This document shows, in pieces, positions 7,262 to 16,480 of a stretch of 33,331 bases of DNA. The notes beneath the pieces are model-generated. The model did not search any database. It worked only from the letters and a program-made list of their open reading frames with translations, and had not been told where the DNA came from. The stretch's first letter is position 1. The number at the start of each line of letters is the position of its first letter. This DNA comes from Candidatus Izemoplasma sp. (lineage in GTDB: Bacteria > Bacillota_I > Bacilli_A > Izemoplasmatales > Izemoplasmataceae), in contig SKFU01000091.1 of NCBI GenBank assembly GCA_007117835.1, positions 1 to 33,331 of the forward strand. Reading direction: 5' to 3'. The position numbers and the translations under genes are program-made.

Positions 7262-9830
7262 ATTGTGGTTTGAAACTAAACTTATGGTCGTCATAATCAA
7301 CAACAACTGTATCTTGAGGCATAATGCTAGCTTCAATTACGGCTTTACTTAACCCTGTTTCAATGTGCTTTTGGATAAACCTTTTAATTGGTCTTGCACC
7401 GTATTGCATATCATACCCCAATTCCAAAATCATCCATTTAGCAGCTTCTGTGAACTCAAGTTGAATCTGTTGTTCACTCAGTTTTTGATTGAGACGCTTT
7501 ATCTGAAGATCAATAATCAACATAATTTCATCTTTTGTTAACGGTTTAAACATAATGACATCATCAATCCGATTTAAAAACTCTGGTTTGAATGCCTGTT
7601 GTAACTGATCCATCACTTGTTTTTCAACTGATTTTTCAATATTTCCTTTTTCGTCAAGGCCTTCTAATAACCATACCGAACCTAAATTACTCGTCATAAT
7701 GACCACTGTGTTTTTAAAATTAACTATCCGTCCTTTAGCGTCTGTTAAGCGACCATCATCAAGCATTTGTAATAAGACGTTAAACACCTCTGGATGGGCT
7801 TTTTCGATTTCATCAAACAAAGTGACACTGTATGGTTTACGGCGCACTTGTTCGGTCAGTTGTCCGCCCTCTTCATAGCCGACATAACCCGGGGGTGCCC
7901 CAATGAGTCTTGCAACCGTATGACGTTCTTGATACTCACTCATATCAATTCGAATCATATGATCTTCATGATCAAACAATGCCTCAGCAAGTGCTTTGGC
8001 AAGTTCTGTTTTACCAACGCCTGTCGGCCCTAAAAAAATGAATGATCCAATCGGTCTTTGTGGGTCTTTTAATAATGCACGTGCACGTAATACAGCGTCT
8101 GAGACACTTTTAACAGCCTCATCTTGTCCAATCACACGCTGATGTAAAACTGACTCTAAATTGAGTAATTTATCGCGTTCAGATGCCACCAACTTAGACA
8201 CCGGAATGCCTGTCCATTTAGAAACGATTTGAGCAATTTCTTCATCCGTAACCGTTTCTTTAATCATTGAACCTGACGCATGCTTTTTAGCCTTTTCAAG
8301 TAATGATTCCGCCTCAGGTAAATCACCATATTGTAGTTTCGCTAAACGCTCTAAGTCATAATCACGTGATGCGGACTCAATATCACTTTTAAGTTGATCA
8401 ATTTTTTGTTTGATTGCTTTAACTTCACTCAAACCTAATTTTTCGTTATCCCAAGTTAACTTCATTTGATCATGAGATGCTTTAATCATTTGAATTTCAG
8501 CATTCAAATCTTCCAGTCTTTTTTTTGACGCCGCATCTTTTTCTTTCATTAAGCTGGTTCTTTCAATCTCTAATTGCAATAGTTTTCGACTTAATAAATC
8601 CAGTTCGGTTGGCATTGAATCAATTTCAGTGCGAATCATCGATGCCGCTTCGTCCATTAAATCAATCGCCTTATCCGGTAAGAAACGATCTGTGATGTAT
8701 TGGTTTGATAACATCGCACAAGCGACCAATGCTTGGTCGGTAATGCGCACACCATGGTGAATCTCAAATTTCTCTTTGATTCCTCTTAAAATACTGATTG
8801 TATCTTCAACAGAAGGTTGATCAATCATGACTTGTTGAAAGCGACGTTCTAAGGCAGCATCTTTTTCAATATACTTGCGATACTCATCAAAAGTCGTTGC
8901 CCCAATACAATGGAGCGTCCCACGGGCTAACATCGGTTTTAATAAATTCCCCGCATCCATTGCCCCGTCTGTTTTACCAGCACCCACAATTAAATGTAGT
9001 TCATCTATAAATAAGATAATCTTTCCATCAGATTCTGAAATTGTTTTTAAAACCGCTTTTAACCGTTCCTCAAATTCACCGCGGTACTTAGCACCAGCCA
9101 CAAGTGCACCCATATCAAGTGCGTAAATCGTTTTGTCTTTAAGACTATCTGGTACATCTTGATTAAGTATCCTTAATGCCAGACCTTCAGCAATGGCAGT
9201 CTTACCGACACCAGGTTCACCAATTAACACTGGATTATTTTTAGTACGTCTTGATAAAATCCTGATGACACGACGAATTTCTTCATCACGTCCAATAACA
9301 GGGTCAAGTTCGCCCATTCGCGCCATCTCAACCAAATCACGACCATACTTTTCTAATGCTTGATAAGACGCTTCCGGGTGATCTGAATCAGCCTTTTTGT
9401 TTTGACGGATTTTTTTTAACGCGTCTAAAAATTGTGCTTTCGTAAGATTTACTTCTTCAAACAAAGGACGTTGAGAACTGTCTTTAAAACATGCTAAATA
9501 CGCGTGTTCAACACTGATAAAGCTATCTCTAAACTTCGTTTTTTCATCTTCAGCATTAAGCAGTAATTGATTGAACTGACGCGTCATATAAAGTTCTTCT
9601 TGATTACTTATCGTAGGGTTTTTTCCTAAGTTTAAGTGTAGCCTATGTTTAAGGGCCTCAACATCAGTTTTTAAGTGTTTTAATATTTCAACCACAAAAG
9701 ATCCATCAATCGTCAAAAGCGACAGATGTAAATGATCTGGTGTGAGTGATTGATGATTCATTCTAATCGCAATATTTTGACTTTCTTGCAACGCTTGACG
9801 CATTTTTTCAGTCATCTTCTGATAATCCAT
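7260..9830 (-). CDS. clpB: ATP-dependent disaggregase ClpB
   Basis: A hexameric AAA+ chaperone that pulls proteins out of aggregates together with DnaK/DnaJ/GrpE and small heat-shock proteins. At 856 residues it is full length. Order: Clp N-domain (about 1-145), first ATPase with Walker A GEPGVGKT at 204-211 and Walker B FIDELH, ClpB-specific middle coiled coil (about 405-520), second ATPase with Walker A GPTGVGKT near 600 and the pore loop GYVGYEEGG. The middle domain separates it from ClpA/ClpC. The ATG has AGGATG upstream. It lies 48 bases (from stop to start) behind hsp20 on the same strand, with a terminator hairpin in between, so it is probably expressed by read-through of the CIRCE-controlled hsp20 transcript. 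Confidence 0.97.
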   Translation of the reverse strand: MDYQKMTEKMRQALQESQNIAIRMNHQSLTPDHLHLSLLTIDGSFVVEILKHLKTDVEALKHRLHLNLGKNPTISNQEELYMTRQFNQLLLNAEDEKTKFRDSFISVEHAYLACFKDSSQRPLFEEVNLTKAQFLDALKKIRQNKKADSDHPEASYQALEKYGRDLVEMARMGELDPVIGRDEEIRRVIRILSRRTKNNPVLIGEPGVGKTAIAEGLALRILNQDVPDSLKDKTIYALDMGALVAGAKYRGEFEERLKAVLKTISESDGKIILFIDELHLIVGAGKTDGAMDAGNLLKPMLARGTLHCIGATTFDEYRKYIEKDAALERRFQQVMIDQPSVEDTISILRGIKEKFEIHHGVRITDQALVACAMLSNQYITDRFLPDKAIDLMDEAASMIRTEIDSMPTELDLLSRKLLQLEIERTSLMKEKDAASKKRLEDLNAEIQMIKASHDQMKLTWDNEKLGLSEVKAIKQKIDQLKSDIESASRDYDLERLAKLQYGDLPEAESLLEKAKKHASGSMIKETVTDEEIAQIVSKWTGIPVSKLVASERDKLLNLESVLHQRVIGQDEAVKSVSDAVLRARALLKDPQRPIGSFIFLGPTGVGKTELAKALAEALFDHEDHMIRIDMSEYQERHTVARLIGAPPGYVGYEEGGQLTEQVRRKPYSVTLFDEIEKAHPEVFNVLLQMLDDGRLTDAKGRIVNFKNTVVIMTSNLGSVWLLEGLDEKGNIEKSVEKQVMDQLQQAFKPEFLNRIDDVIMFKPLTKDEIMLIIDLQIKRLNQKLSEQQIQLEFTEAAKWMILELGYDMQYGARPIKRFIQKHIETGLSKAVIEASIMPQDTVVVDYDDHKFSFKPQ

Positions 9831-9850
9831 ATTTTCACATCCTATCTGGT

Positions 9851-9880
9851 AAAAAACTCAGGACAAGCCTGAGTTTTTTT
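9851..9880 (-). terminator. Intercistronic terminator between hsp20 and clpB
   Basis: AAAAAACTCAGG and CCTGAGTTTTTT arms with a 5-base loop, and a T-run on the minus strand. It sits between two co-oriented heat-shock genes only 48 bases apart and would make clpB a minority read-through product. Confidence 0.8.
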
Positions 9881-10313
9881 ACTCTACCTCAATTAATTTG
9901 CTGCTATCAACAATATCTAGTTTAGCAGCATGAACTGTTAACACACCTTGGTCTAGTTTCGCTTTAATCTTATTGACATCAACATCCGGTAAATGTAGTG
10001 AACGTTTCATTGAACACAACTGGCGTTCACGATGAATAAACTCTTTTTCATCGATTTCTTTTTCAGTGGCACGTTCAACCTCAATGGTTAAAACTTGATC
10101 TTGATAATTAATTCTCACTTCTTTTTTATCAACACCTGGCAAATCCGCATAAACCAAATACCCATCAGGGTTCGTCTCAACATCTAAGCGGAACGATTCA
10201 TTACGCGTTGATCTAAACGGAGAACTGATAAAGAAATCATCAATCATGTTGTAAAAGTCAACCAAATCATTACGTCTTTGTCTTGGTGTGTTGTATGTGG
10301 TTAATTTAACCAT
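9879..10313 (-). CDS. hsp20: Small heat-shock protein (Hsp20/alpha-crystallin family)
   Basis: An ATP-independent holdase that binds unfolding proteins and hands them to DnaK/ClpB. From the ATG at 10313 it has 144 residues: a short N-terminal arm, an alpha-crystallin domain (about 40-130; DLPGVDKKEVRINY, GVLTVHAAK) and a short tail. An upstream ATG at 10346 is rejected. It would fall inside the CIRCE element, whereas GGGAGG lies 7 bases before 10313. The promoter and CIRCE lie immediately upstream, so HrcA control is expected; hrcA itself is not in this window. A terminator follows directly. Confidence 0.93.
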   Translation of the reverse strand: MVKLTTYNTPRQRRNDLVDFYNMIDDFFISSPFRSTRNESFRLDVETNPDGYLVYADLPGVDKKEVRINYQDQVLTIEVERATEKEIDEKEFIHRERQLCSMKRSLHLPDVDVNKIKAKLDQGVLTVHAAKLDIVDSSKLIEVE

Positions 10314-10339
10314 AGGAATCCCTCCCAAATTATTTATTG

Positions 10340-10366
10340 TTAGCACTCGTTATCTTTGAGTGCTAA
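10340..10366 (-). promoter_or_regulatory. CIRCE element (HrcA operator)
   Basis: Perfect consensus inverted repeat TTAGCACTC-N9-GAGTGCTAA. It covers roughly +3 to +29 of the predicted hsp20 transcript. HrcA binds this operator at normal temperature and releases it on heat shock. Confidence 0.98.
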
Positions 10367-10375
10367 TCTAATTAT

Positions 10376-10403
10376 ATTATATCTTAAATTTTATTTTTGT
10401 CAA
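10376..10403 (-). promoter_or_regulatory. Promoter of the hsp20-clpB unit
   Basis: Minus-strand TTGACA (10398-10403), 16-base spacer, TATAAT (10376-10381). The predicted start lies just before CIRCE. Confidence 0.85.
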
Positions 10404-10426
10404 CCAGTTTAATTCAATTTTTTTAC

Positions 10427-10455
10427 ATAAAAAAAAGGTGTCACAAACACCTTTT
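10427..10455 (-). terminator. Terminator of the ZIP transporter gene
   Basis: AAAAGGTGT and ACACCTTTT arms with a 5-base loop, then a T-run of about eight on the minus strand. It overlaps the ZIP stop codon. Confidence 0.85.
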
Positions 10456-11290
10456 AAAACATATCTGGTAAAATTATTAAACTGAATGCCATGACCGCCA
10501 TCCCTGCAAGCAATCCGTAGATTACTTTATGGTGTGTACCATATTTTTCAGCGGTTGGTAATAACTCATCAAGCGCAATATAAACCATAATACCACCAAC
10601 GGCTGCAAAGACCAGTCCAAATGTCATATCCGTCATAAATGATGACAAAATAAAGAACCCTACAACCGCGCCAAGTGGCTCTGCAAGTCCACTTAAAAAT
10701 GAATAGAAAAATGCTTTCTTACGTGAGCCTGTTGCATAATAAATCGGCATGCTTACTGCGATACCCTCAGGAATATTATGAATCGCAACAGCAATTGCAA
10801 TACTAATACCAAGTGCTGGGTTTTCTAATGCGGCTAAGAACGTTGCGATACCCTCAGGAAAATTATGAAGTGTAATTGCAATCGCTGTGAAAACACCCAT
10901 GCGCATCAACGATTTTGATTTTAAAACAATGTCTTCTTCATCTCGTGACTCAAGTTCAGCCACATCTCTGATTTCATGTGGGTTGGCAAGTTCCGGAACC
11001 AATCGATCGATTAAGGCGGTTAATGCAATCCCGACAAAAAACGCAATGGTCGCATAAATAAACGCGTTGGATTCAGACGTTGTTTCTGCTAAAGATTCCA
11101 TCGCCTTTGGAAAAATCTCAATAAACGATAAATAAATCATAACACCCGCTGAAAAACCGAGTGCAATACTTAAGAATGACGTATTTGTTCTTTTTGTAAA
11201 AAACGCCAAAGCACTCCCAATACCTGTCGATAACCCAGCAATCAATGTTAATGTAAAGGCAAACATCAGTTCATTTAAAGAATAATCCAA
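10454..11290 (-). CDS. ZIP-family divalent metal transporter (ZupT-like)
   Basis: An inner-membrane importer for zinc or other divalent cations. It has 278 residues with about eight hydrophobic segments. The ZIP binuclear metal site is clear: HNFPEG with His142/Glu146 in the fourth segment and HNIPEG with His171/Glu175 in the fifth, plus Glu204 (GLAEPLG). An acidic loop (about 105-122) joins segments three and four. The start codon is TTG, with GGAGG 7 bases upstream. It is divergent from pcm, and the promoter regions are about 35 bases apart. No Zur or Fur box is obvious. Zinc versus iron or manganese cannot be decided. Confidence 0.9.
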   Translation of the reverse strand: MDYSLNELMFAFTLTLIAGLSTGIGSALAFFTKRTNTSFLSIALGFSAGVMIYLSFIEIFPKAMESLAETTSESNAFIYATIAFFVGIALTALIDRLVPELANPHEIRDVAELESRDEEDIVLKSKSLMRMGVFTAIAITLHNFPEGIATFLAALENPALGISIAIAVAIHNIPEGIAVSMPIYYATGSRKKAFFYSFLSGLAEPLGAVVGFFILSSFMTDMTFGLVFAAVGGIMVYIALDELLPTAEKYGTHHKVIYGLLAGMAVMAFSLIILPDMF

Positions 11291-11326
11291 GCAAACGCCT
11301 CCATTCTATCCTTAATTGTTTAAAAC

Positions 11327-11335
11327 ATTATAACA
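11327..11335 (-). promoter_or_regulatory. Extended -10 promoter of the ZIP gene
   Basis: Minus-strand TGTTATAAT, about 37 bases upstream of the TTG start. No convincing -35 is seen. Confidence 0.5.
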
Positions 11336-11367
11336 CGTTTTGACCCAATCAAACAAGTGCTTAGCTA

Positions 11368-11376
11368 TGGTATAAT
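11368..11376 (+). promoter_or_regulatory. Extended -10 promoter of pcm
   Basis: TGGTATAAT followed after a short leader by GGGGTGG and the pcm ATG at 11396. The -35 is weak. Confidence 0.6.
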
Positions 11377-11395
11377 ATAAGCGGGGTGGTTATTG

Positions 11396-12028
11396 ATGAA
11401 ACCATCATTACATCATATGATTCAATCACAGTGTGTACACCGAGGGATTCAGTCTAAACGTGTGTTAAATGCATTAAAACAAGTTGACCGTGTCCATTTT
11501 GTTGCTGGGGATGATCGCGCTTATGCCTATGGCGATTACCCTTTATGTATTGGTGAAAAACAAACCATTTCTCAACCTTATATGGTTGCACTTATGAGTG
11601 AATCATTAGACATTAATCCGGATGATTACGTATTAGAAATTGGTACAGGTTCCGGTTATCAAACAGCAATTTTAGCGATGTTATCAGACCATGTTTATAC
11701 CATAGAGCGTCATGCGTCGTTGTCTATAAAGGCCAAAAAAACACTCGAATCTTTGAATATCCATCATGTTTTTTATCATATTGGGGATGGTGCTTTAGGG
11801 TGGCCTGAGGTTATTAAATTCGATAAAATCATGGTGACCGCTGCAGCACAAAACATACCAAAAGAATTAATAAAGCAACTCAAAACACACGGCAAAATGA
11901 TTATCCCAGTCGGTCATCAATTGTACCAAGATTTGTTGCTAATCACAAAGAAAAACAACCATATCGATCAAAAGGTGATTACTCAATGTCGTTTTGTTCC
12001 ACTCATTTCAAAAGATGCATCGGATTAA
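11396..12028 (+). CDS. pcm: Protein-L-isoaspartate O-methyltransferase
   Basis: Repairs isoaspartyl residues in aged proteins by methylating their alpha-carboxyl group with S-adenosylmethionine; cytosolic. It has 210 residues, the normal length. The PCMT signature YPLCIGEKQTISQPYMVALM (about 47-66) and the SAM-binding motif LEIGTGSGYQTAIL (about 79-92) are intact. A TTG one codon earlier (11393) is possible, but the ATG at 11396 has better spacing from GGGGTGG. Its last five residues (KDASD) and stop lie in the hairpin shared with the convergent gltS gene, and the two genes overlap by 4 bases. Confidence 0.93.
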   Translation: MKPSLHHMIQSQCVHRGIQSKRVLNALKQVDRVHFVAGDDRAYAYGDYPLCIGEKQTISQPYMVALMSESLDINPDDYVLEIGTGSGYQTAILAMLSDHVYTIERHASLSIKAKKTLESLNIHHVFYHIGDGALGWPEVIKFDKIMVTAAAQNIPKELIKQLKTHGKMIIPVGHQLYQDLLLITKKNNHIDQKVITQCRFVPLISKDASD

Positions 12029-12049
12029 GTGATATCCGATGCATCTTTT
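12010..12049. terminator. Shared bidirectional terminator with both stop codons in its loop
   Basis: A perfect 16-base stem: AAAAGATGCATCGGAT (12010-12025) and ATCCGATGCATCTTTT (12034-12049) around an 8-base loop. The loop-side TTAA carries the TAA of pcm (+) and the TAA of gltS (-), overlapping. Both arms are coding and give KDASD on each strand. Confidence 0.9.
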
Positions 12050-13449
12050 CTTCCGAAATAAAACAAGCCAAGTATTAACCATCCAAGCATCACGATGGCA
12101 GTAAAAATCAAAATCGGAATCAACCCAAACTGAAATATTAACGGCACACTGAGTGCTGTCATTAAACCACCGCCAACAAACGGTTCAAACAATAATTGTT
12201 TATAACCAAATGCTTCTAGTGCTTTGGTATCACTTTTACTGTCAACAATACGAATAAGCATTAATCCAGCTGCCGTCATCCCCATCGATTGACCAAAATC
12301 GCCAATGCCGCGCTCAAACCAGTTTTTTGGAATCATTCTGCGTGCCAAAACAATAAACGCAGACACATTCCAAAAAATCCCTGTCAATGCCAAAATCATA
12401 AAGACACCAATGTTCTCACCAATCACTGCAAGTGATAGTGAGGCAATGGCACTTACGATAAGAAAGTCGAGAGATAAGCCTTGTATTCTTAACACCGTTT
12501 CACGATCTAATATCTTAAAACGATCGAAACGATCGATTAACATTTGTAGTAAAACACCACCAATCATCGCCAACGGAAATAATGGAATGTATACCATAAT
12601 TAACATATTCCCAGAACGCCCCCAAGTAATGGACTCAATGAATATTAACAGTTCAAGTAAGCCATATCCAATTAATATCGCAACACCAATTAATCCAACG
12701 TGTAAGGCTAAGGGTTCAATCGACTGTGGACTTGTTGTTAAAAAACCACTACTTTTTCTTTGCTCAATTTCAACCACACCGCGCAGTTGAGTTTCATCAA
12801 AGTCTTCAGGTCTTTTTAAATAGTTGGTATGATTTTTTCGGACACCCCAATTGATGAGTGCAACACCAAATATCACACCACTAACAACACCTACTGTGGC
12901 CAAGCCCATTGCCAAATCCGCGCCTTCTTCAAACCCAAGCTCAGCAAACGTACCGGCAAGTCCAGCACTGGTCCCGTGACCCCCTTCAAAGGCAATCTCA
13001 ATTAAGGCTCCTGACAAAGGATTTGCATCAAACAAAGGCACTAAGACCAGTAAAGTGACTAAGATACCAAAAACATATTGACCCCAAGCCACCGTTTGCC
13101 CAAACGCAACTTGTGGTCCTGCGGTCATCCATATGTCTTTAATATTTGGGATTTTTTTTCCTAAAAACAACGCCGCGAAGATAACCGAAATCAGTAACCC
13201 AGGAATTGAAGAAAACACTGTCATAATCGGTTCAGTGAATATCCCGTATTCCCAGTTTTCTACCGCAGTAAACCGTCTTACGATTGCACCTAAAACCTCA
13301 GGTCCTAGTAACAACATAACAAATCCGGCAATGATGCTGCTTGGTAAAAAATATTTAGATAAAAGATTTACTTTTAACCGGATAATCTTTCCTATGACCA
13401 AAAACACACCAATAATAACAATACTAAATCCAATTACATTTGCGCTCAT
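12025..13449 (-). CDS. gltS: Sodium:glutamate symporter family (ESS/GltS) transporter
   Basis: A polytopic membrane carrier of 474 residues, somewhat longer than E. coli GltS (about 400). The two re-entrant-loop type motifs of the family are visible: FEGGHGTSAGLAGTFAELGF in the first half and DFGQSMGMTAAGLMLIRIVD in the second, with about ten or more hydrophobic segments. A hydrophilic stretch between the halves (about 200-235, NWGVRKNHTN through EQRKSSG) is a likely cytoplasmic loop. It begins 9 bases after guaB with AGGAGG upstream and is probably the last gene of the fetA-fetB-guaA-guaB-gltS run. Glutamate is the family substrate, but this divergent member may carry another carboxylate. 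Confidence 0.85.
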   Translation of the reverse strand: MSANVIGFSIVIIGVFLVIGKIIRLKVNLLSKYFLPSSIIAGFVMLLLGPEVLGAIVRRFTAVENWEYGIFTEPIMTVFSSIPGLLISVIFAALFLGKKIPNIKDIWMTAGPQVAFGQTVAWGQYVFGILVTLLVLVPLFDANPLSGALIEIAFEGGHGTSAGLAGTFAELGFEEGADLAMGLATVGVVSGVIFGVALINWGVRKNHTNYLKRPEDFDETQLRGVVEIEQRKSSGFLTTSPQSIEPLALHVGLIGVAILIGYGLLELLIFIESITWGRSGNMLIMVYIPLFPLAMIGGVLLQMLIDRFDRFKILDRETVLRIQGLSLDFLIVSAIASLSLAVIGENIGVFMILALTGIFWNVSAFIVLARRMIPKNWFERGIGDFGQSMGMTAAGLMLIRIVDSKSDTKALEAFGYKQLLFEPFVGGGLMTALSVPLIFQFGLIPILIFTAIVMLGWLILGLFYFGRKDASDIT

Positions 13450-13458
13450 AACAACCTC

Positions 13459-14928
13459 CTATTTTTGATAGTTAGGCGCCTCTTGCGTCATTTCTACATG
13501 ATGCGGGTGTGATTCTTTTTGCCCCGCTGATGTTATTTTAACAAACTGACCGGTTCGAATCAAATCAGGAATCGTTTTTGCACCACAGTAACCCATACCT
13601 GAGCGTAACCCACCGACCAATTGATAAATCACATCGTCGAGTTGGCCTTTGTATGGTACACGGCCTTCAATGCCTTCAGCGACCAATTTATTCAATGCAA
13701 CGGTGCCACCTTGGAAGTAACGATCACTCGAACCACGCTTCATTGCAGAAATCGATCCCATGCCTTGATACACCTTATAACGTTTGCCTTGATATAGCAA
13801 CATCTCACCTGGAGCGCTATCAGTACCCGCAAGTAACCCACCAAGCATGACCGCAGAGGCCCCCGCCGCAATCGCCTTAGTAATATCGCCACTGTATTGA
13901 ATGCCACCATCCGCAATCACTGGGATATGCTTTTCTCTAGCGATTGAAAAAACTTCGTTAATGGCCGTTATTTGGGGAATTCCAACACCAGCAATGACAC
14001 GTGTGGTACATATTGAACCCGGTCCAACGCCCACTTTTAAACAATCGGCCCCAGCGTTAATTAAATCAATAGCCGCTTCTTTTGTGGCGATATTGCCACC
14101 AATCACAGGTAACTTTGGATACGCCTTTTTAATGGCCTTTATTGTGAAAATTACTCCCTCAGAATGCCCATGTGCGGAGTCGATGGTGACAATATCTACA
14201 CCGGCCTCATACAGTGCTTTCACACGCGCCAATATGTCGTCTGAAACACCCAAAGCTGCCCCAACCAACAAACGTCCTTGATTGTCTTTTGCGGCGTTCG
14301 GATACGATTTAGCCTTGTCAATATCTTTTATCGTAATTAATCCCTTCAATACCTCGCCATCAACAATCGGCAGTTTCTCAATTCGATGTTTAAGCAGGAT
14401 CGACTTTGCGGTTTCCAAGGTGGTCCCAACCGATGCTGTAATCAACGGTGCTTTTGTCATCACAGATGCAATCGATTCAGTTAAGTCTTCACGGTATTTT
14501 AAATCGCGGTTAGTAATGATGCCCAACAATCGCTTTGCATCATCGACGACTGGTAATCCTGAAATTTTGTAGTAACGCATGAGTTCATTTGCATCCGCTA
14601 AGGTTTTATCCAGTGTTAGCGTGACCGGATCGGTAATCATCCCACTCTGAGAGCGTTTAACGCGTTTAACTTCACCAGCCTGTTTTTCAATCGTCATATT
14701 TTTATGGATAATGCCAATACCACCTTGGCGTGCTAAACTGATGGCCATGTCAGATTCAGTCACGGTGTCCATCGCAGCCGATAAAATCGGTATGTTTAGT
14801 GTAATGTTCGGTGCAATTATTGTTTTGACATTTGTGTCTTTCGGTAACACTTTAGATTGGGCTGGTACCAATAATACATCATCAAAAGTGAACCCCTCTA
14901 GTGCCATTTTACCATGTAATAAACTCAT
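13459..14928 (-). CDS. guaB: Inosine-5'-monophosphate dehydrogenase
   Basis: Oxidises IMP to XMP with NAD+, the committed step to GMP. From the ATG at 14928 it has 489 residues, the usual bacterial size. The barrel starts at FTFDDVLLVPAQ. Two CBS domains (about 98-150 and 157-205) are inserted in it, and the catalytic cysteine is Cys307 in GPGSICTTR. The flap and distal segment with MGSISAM and GVEGRVPYKG-like (here GIEGRVPYKG) are present. A start 24 bases further upstream is open but has no ribosome site; AAAGGATG precedes 14928. It follows guaA by 14 bases, giving consecutive steps of GMP synthesis in one transcript. Confidence 0.97.
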   Translation of the reverse strand: MSLLHGKMALEGFTFDDVLLVPAQSKVLPKDTNVKTIIAPNITLNIPILSAAMDTVTESDMAISLARQGGIGIIHKNMTIEKQAGEVKRVKRSQSGMITDPVTLTLDKTLADANELMRYYKISGLPVVDDAKRLLGIITNRDLKYREDLTESIASVMTKAPLITASVGTTLETAKSILLKHRIEKLPIVDGEVLKGLITIKDIDKAKSYPNAAKDNQGRLLVGAALGVSDDILARVKALYEAGVDIVTIDSAHGHSEGVIFTIKAIKKAYPKLPVIGGNIATKEAAIDLINAGADCLKVGVGPGSICTTRVIAGVGIPQITAINEVFSIAREKHIPVIADGGIQYSGDITKAIAAGASAVMLGGLLAGTDSAPGEMLLYQGKRYKVYQGMGSISAMKRGSSDRYFQGGTVALNKLVAEGIEGRVPYKGQLDDVIYQLVGGLRSGMGYCGAKTIPDLIRTGQFVKITSAGQKESHPHHVEMTQEAPNYQK

Positions 14929-14942
14929 AAAATCATCCTTTC

Positions 14943-16478
14943 TTATTCCCACTCAATGGTGCCCGGTGGTTTAGACGTGATATCATAAACAACACGATTA
15001 ACACCACGCACCGTATTGACAATACGGTTTGAAACTTGTGCCAAAACATCATATGGAATTTTAGAAAAATCAGCGGTCATACCGTCTGTTGAATCGACCG
15101 CGCGGATTGCAAGAACATGTTCATAACTACGCTTATCACCCATGACTCCTACGGTCTTTAAAGGGGTTAGTACTGTAAAGTACTGCCACACAGTTTTGTT
15201 TAGGCCAGTGTCATTAAAGATTTCCCTTAATATCGCATCAGCGTTTCTAACGATATCTAGTCTCTCTTCAGTGACCTCACCTAAGATTCTAATCGCCAAC
15301 CCTGGTCCGGGAAACGGTTGTCTTTGAACCATCTCATCCGGCATCTTTAAAACGTTTCCCAGTACTCTTACTTCATCTTTAAATAACGTGTTAAGTGGCT
15401 CTAACAACTTTAATTTCATTGTCTTAGGTAAACCACCAACATTGTGATGAGATTTAATCAATTGGGCTGTTTGTGTGCCTGATTCAATCAAATCTGTGTA
15501 AAGCGTCCCTTGAGCTAAAAAATGAAAATCACCCAGTTGGTCGGTGGTGGCTTCAAACACTTCAATAAACGCTCTACCAATGGCTTTGCGTTTTTCTTCT
15601 GGGTCTATCACCCCTTTTAAAGCCTTTAAAAATCGTTCTTTCGCATCAACTTTTATGACCTTAAGACCAAACTGGTCTTTAAACGTATGCATCACTTCTT
15701 CTGCTTCGTTTTGTCTTAACAGACCATGATCAACAAAGACGCACGTTAACTGAGACTTGATTGCTTGATGCAGTAAAAGTGCCGTCACACTGGAATCGAC
15801 ACCCCCACTAAGACCCAAAACAACCGCTTTGTCTTGAACGGTTTCTCGTATCAAATGAACCTGTTCATCAATAAACGAAGCCATTTCCCAATTGTTATTT
15901 GCTCGACACACATCAAAAGCAAATTGTTTTAACATCAGTTTGCCTGATTCAGTATGATGGACCTCAGGATGAAACTGAACCCCAAAGAATGGTTTGGTTT
16001 TATGTTTTATCGCCGCATAGGGGCATGAAGACGACTGTGCGATAACTTCAAATGATGAGGGCATCACCGCAATTTGATCACCATGAGACATCCAAACAAC
16101 TTGTTCACTTAATAATCCTTTAAATAATTTACTTTCCTCAGTTATACGCATCATTACTTTGCCATACTCATGGGCAACACCAGGATCAATCTTTCCACCA
16201 AAATGTTGCGCCATCCATTGCATGCCATAACAAATACCCAATATCGGAATATCAAGTTCAAACAATGCCTCATCAACATTAAATGCCGAATCTTCGTATA
16301 CACTATGTGGCCCACCACTTAGTATAATCCCCTTAACTCCTGGCATCTTTTTTATTTGACTAATCTTTGTGTCTGGTGGTAACAAAACGCTATAAATGCC
16401 CATTTCACGAATTCTACGTGTAATCAGCTGATTGGTTTGACTACCAAAATCAATCACCACAAGTGTATCAAAAATCAT
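14943..16478 (-). CDS. guaA: GMP synthase (glutamine-hydrolysing)
   Basis: Converts XMP to GMP using ATP and glutamine-derived ammonia. It has 511 residues, full length. The class I glutamine amidotransferase domain has Cys83 (GICYGMQ), His170 and Glu172 (FHPEV). The ATP pyrophosphatase domain has the PP-loop SGGVDS at 224-229, and the C-terminal dimerisation domain ends in KPPGTIEWE, the classic GuaA tail. It begins 2 bases after fetB with a GGGGG-type ribosome site inside the fetB end, so it is cotranscribed with the ABC exporter genes. No guanine or PRPP riboswitch is visible upstream. Confidence 0.98.
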   Translation of the reverse strand: MIFDTLVVIDFGSQTNQLITRRIREMGIYSVLLPPDTKISQIKKMPGVKGIILSGGPHSVYEDSAFNVDEALFELDIPILGICYGMQWMAQHFGGKIDPGVAHEYGKVMMRITEESKLFKGLLSEQVVWMSHGDQIAVMPSSFEVIAQSSSCPYAAIKHKTKPFFGVQFHPEVHHTESGKLMLKQFAFDVCRANNNWEMASFIDEQVHLIRETVQDKAVVLGLSGGVDSSVTALLLHQAIKSQLTCVFVDHGLLRQNEAEEVMHTFKDQFGLKVIKVDAKERFLKALKGVIDPEEKRKAIGRAFIEVFEATTDQLGDFHFLAQGTLYTDLIESGTQTAQLIKSHHNVGGLPKTMKLKLLEPLNTLFKDEVRVLGNVLKMPDEMVQRQPFPGPGLAIRILGEVTEERLDIVRNADAILREIFNDTGLNKTVWQYFTVLTPLKTVGVMGDKRSYEHVLAIRAVDSTDGMTADFSKIPYDVLAQVSNRIVNTVRGVNRVVYDITSKPPGTIEWE

Positions 16479-16480
16479 AA

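Noticed and set aside
10314-10346. Upstream ATG of hsp20 at 10346
   Set aside because: It lies in the CIRCE element near the predicted transcript start and lacks a ribosome site; GGGAGG precedes 10313.
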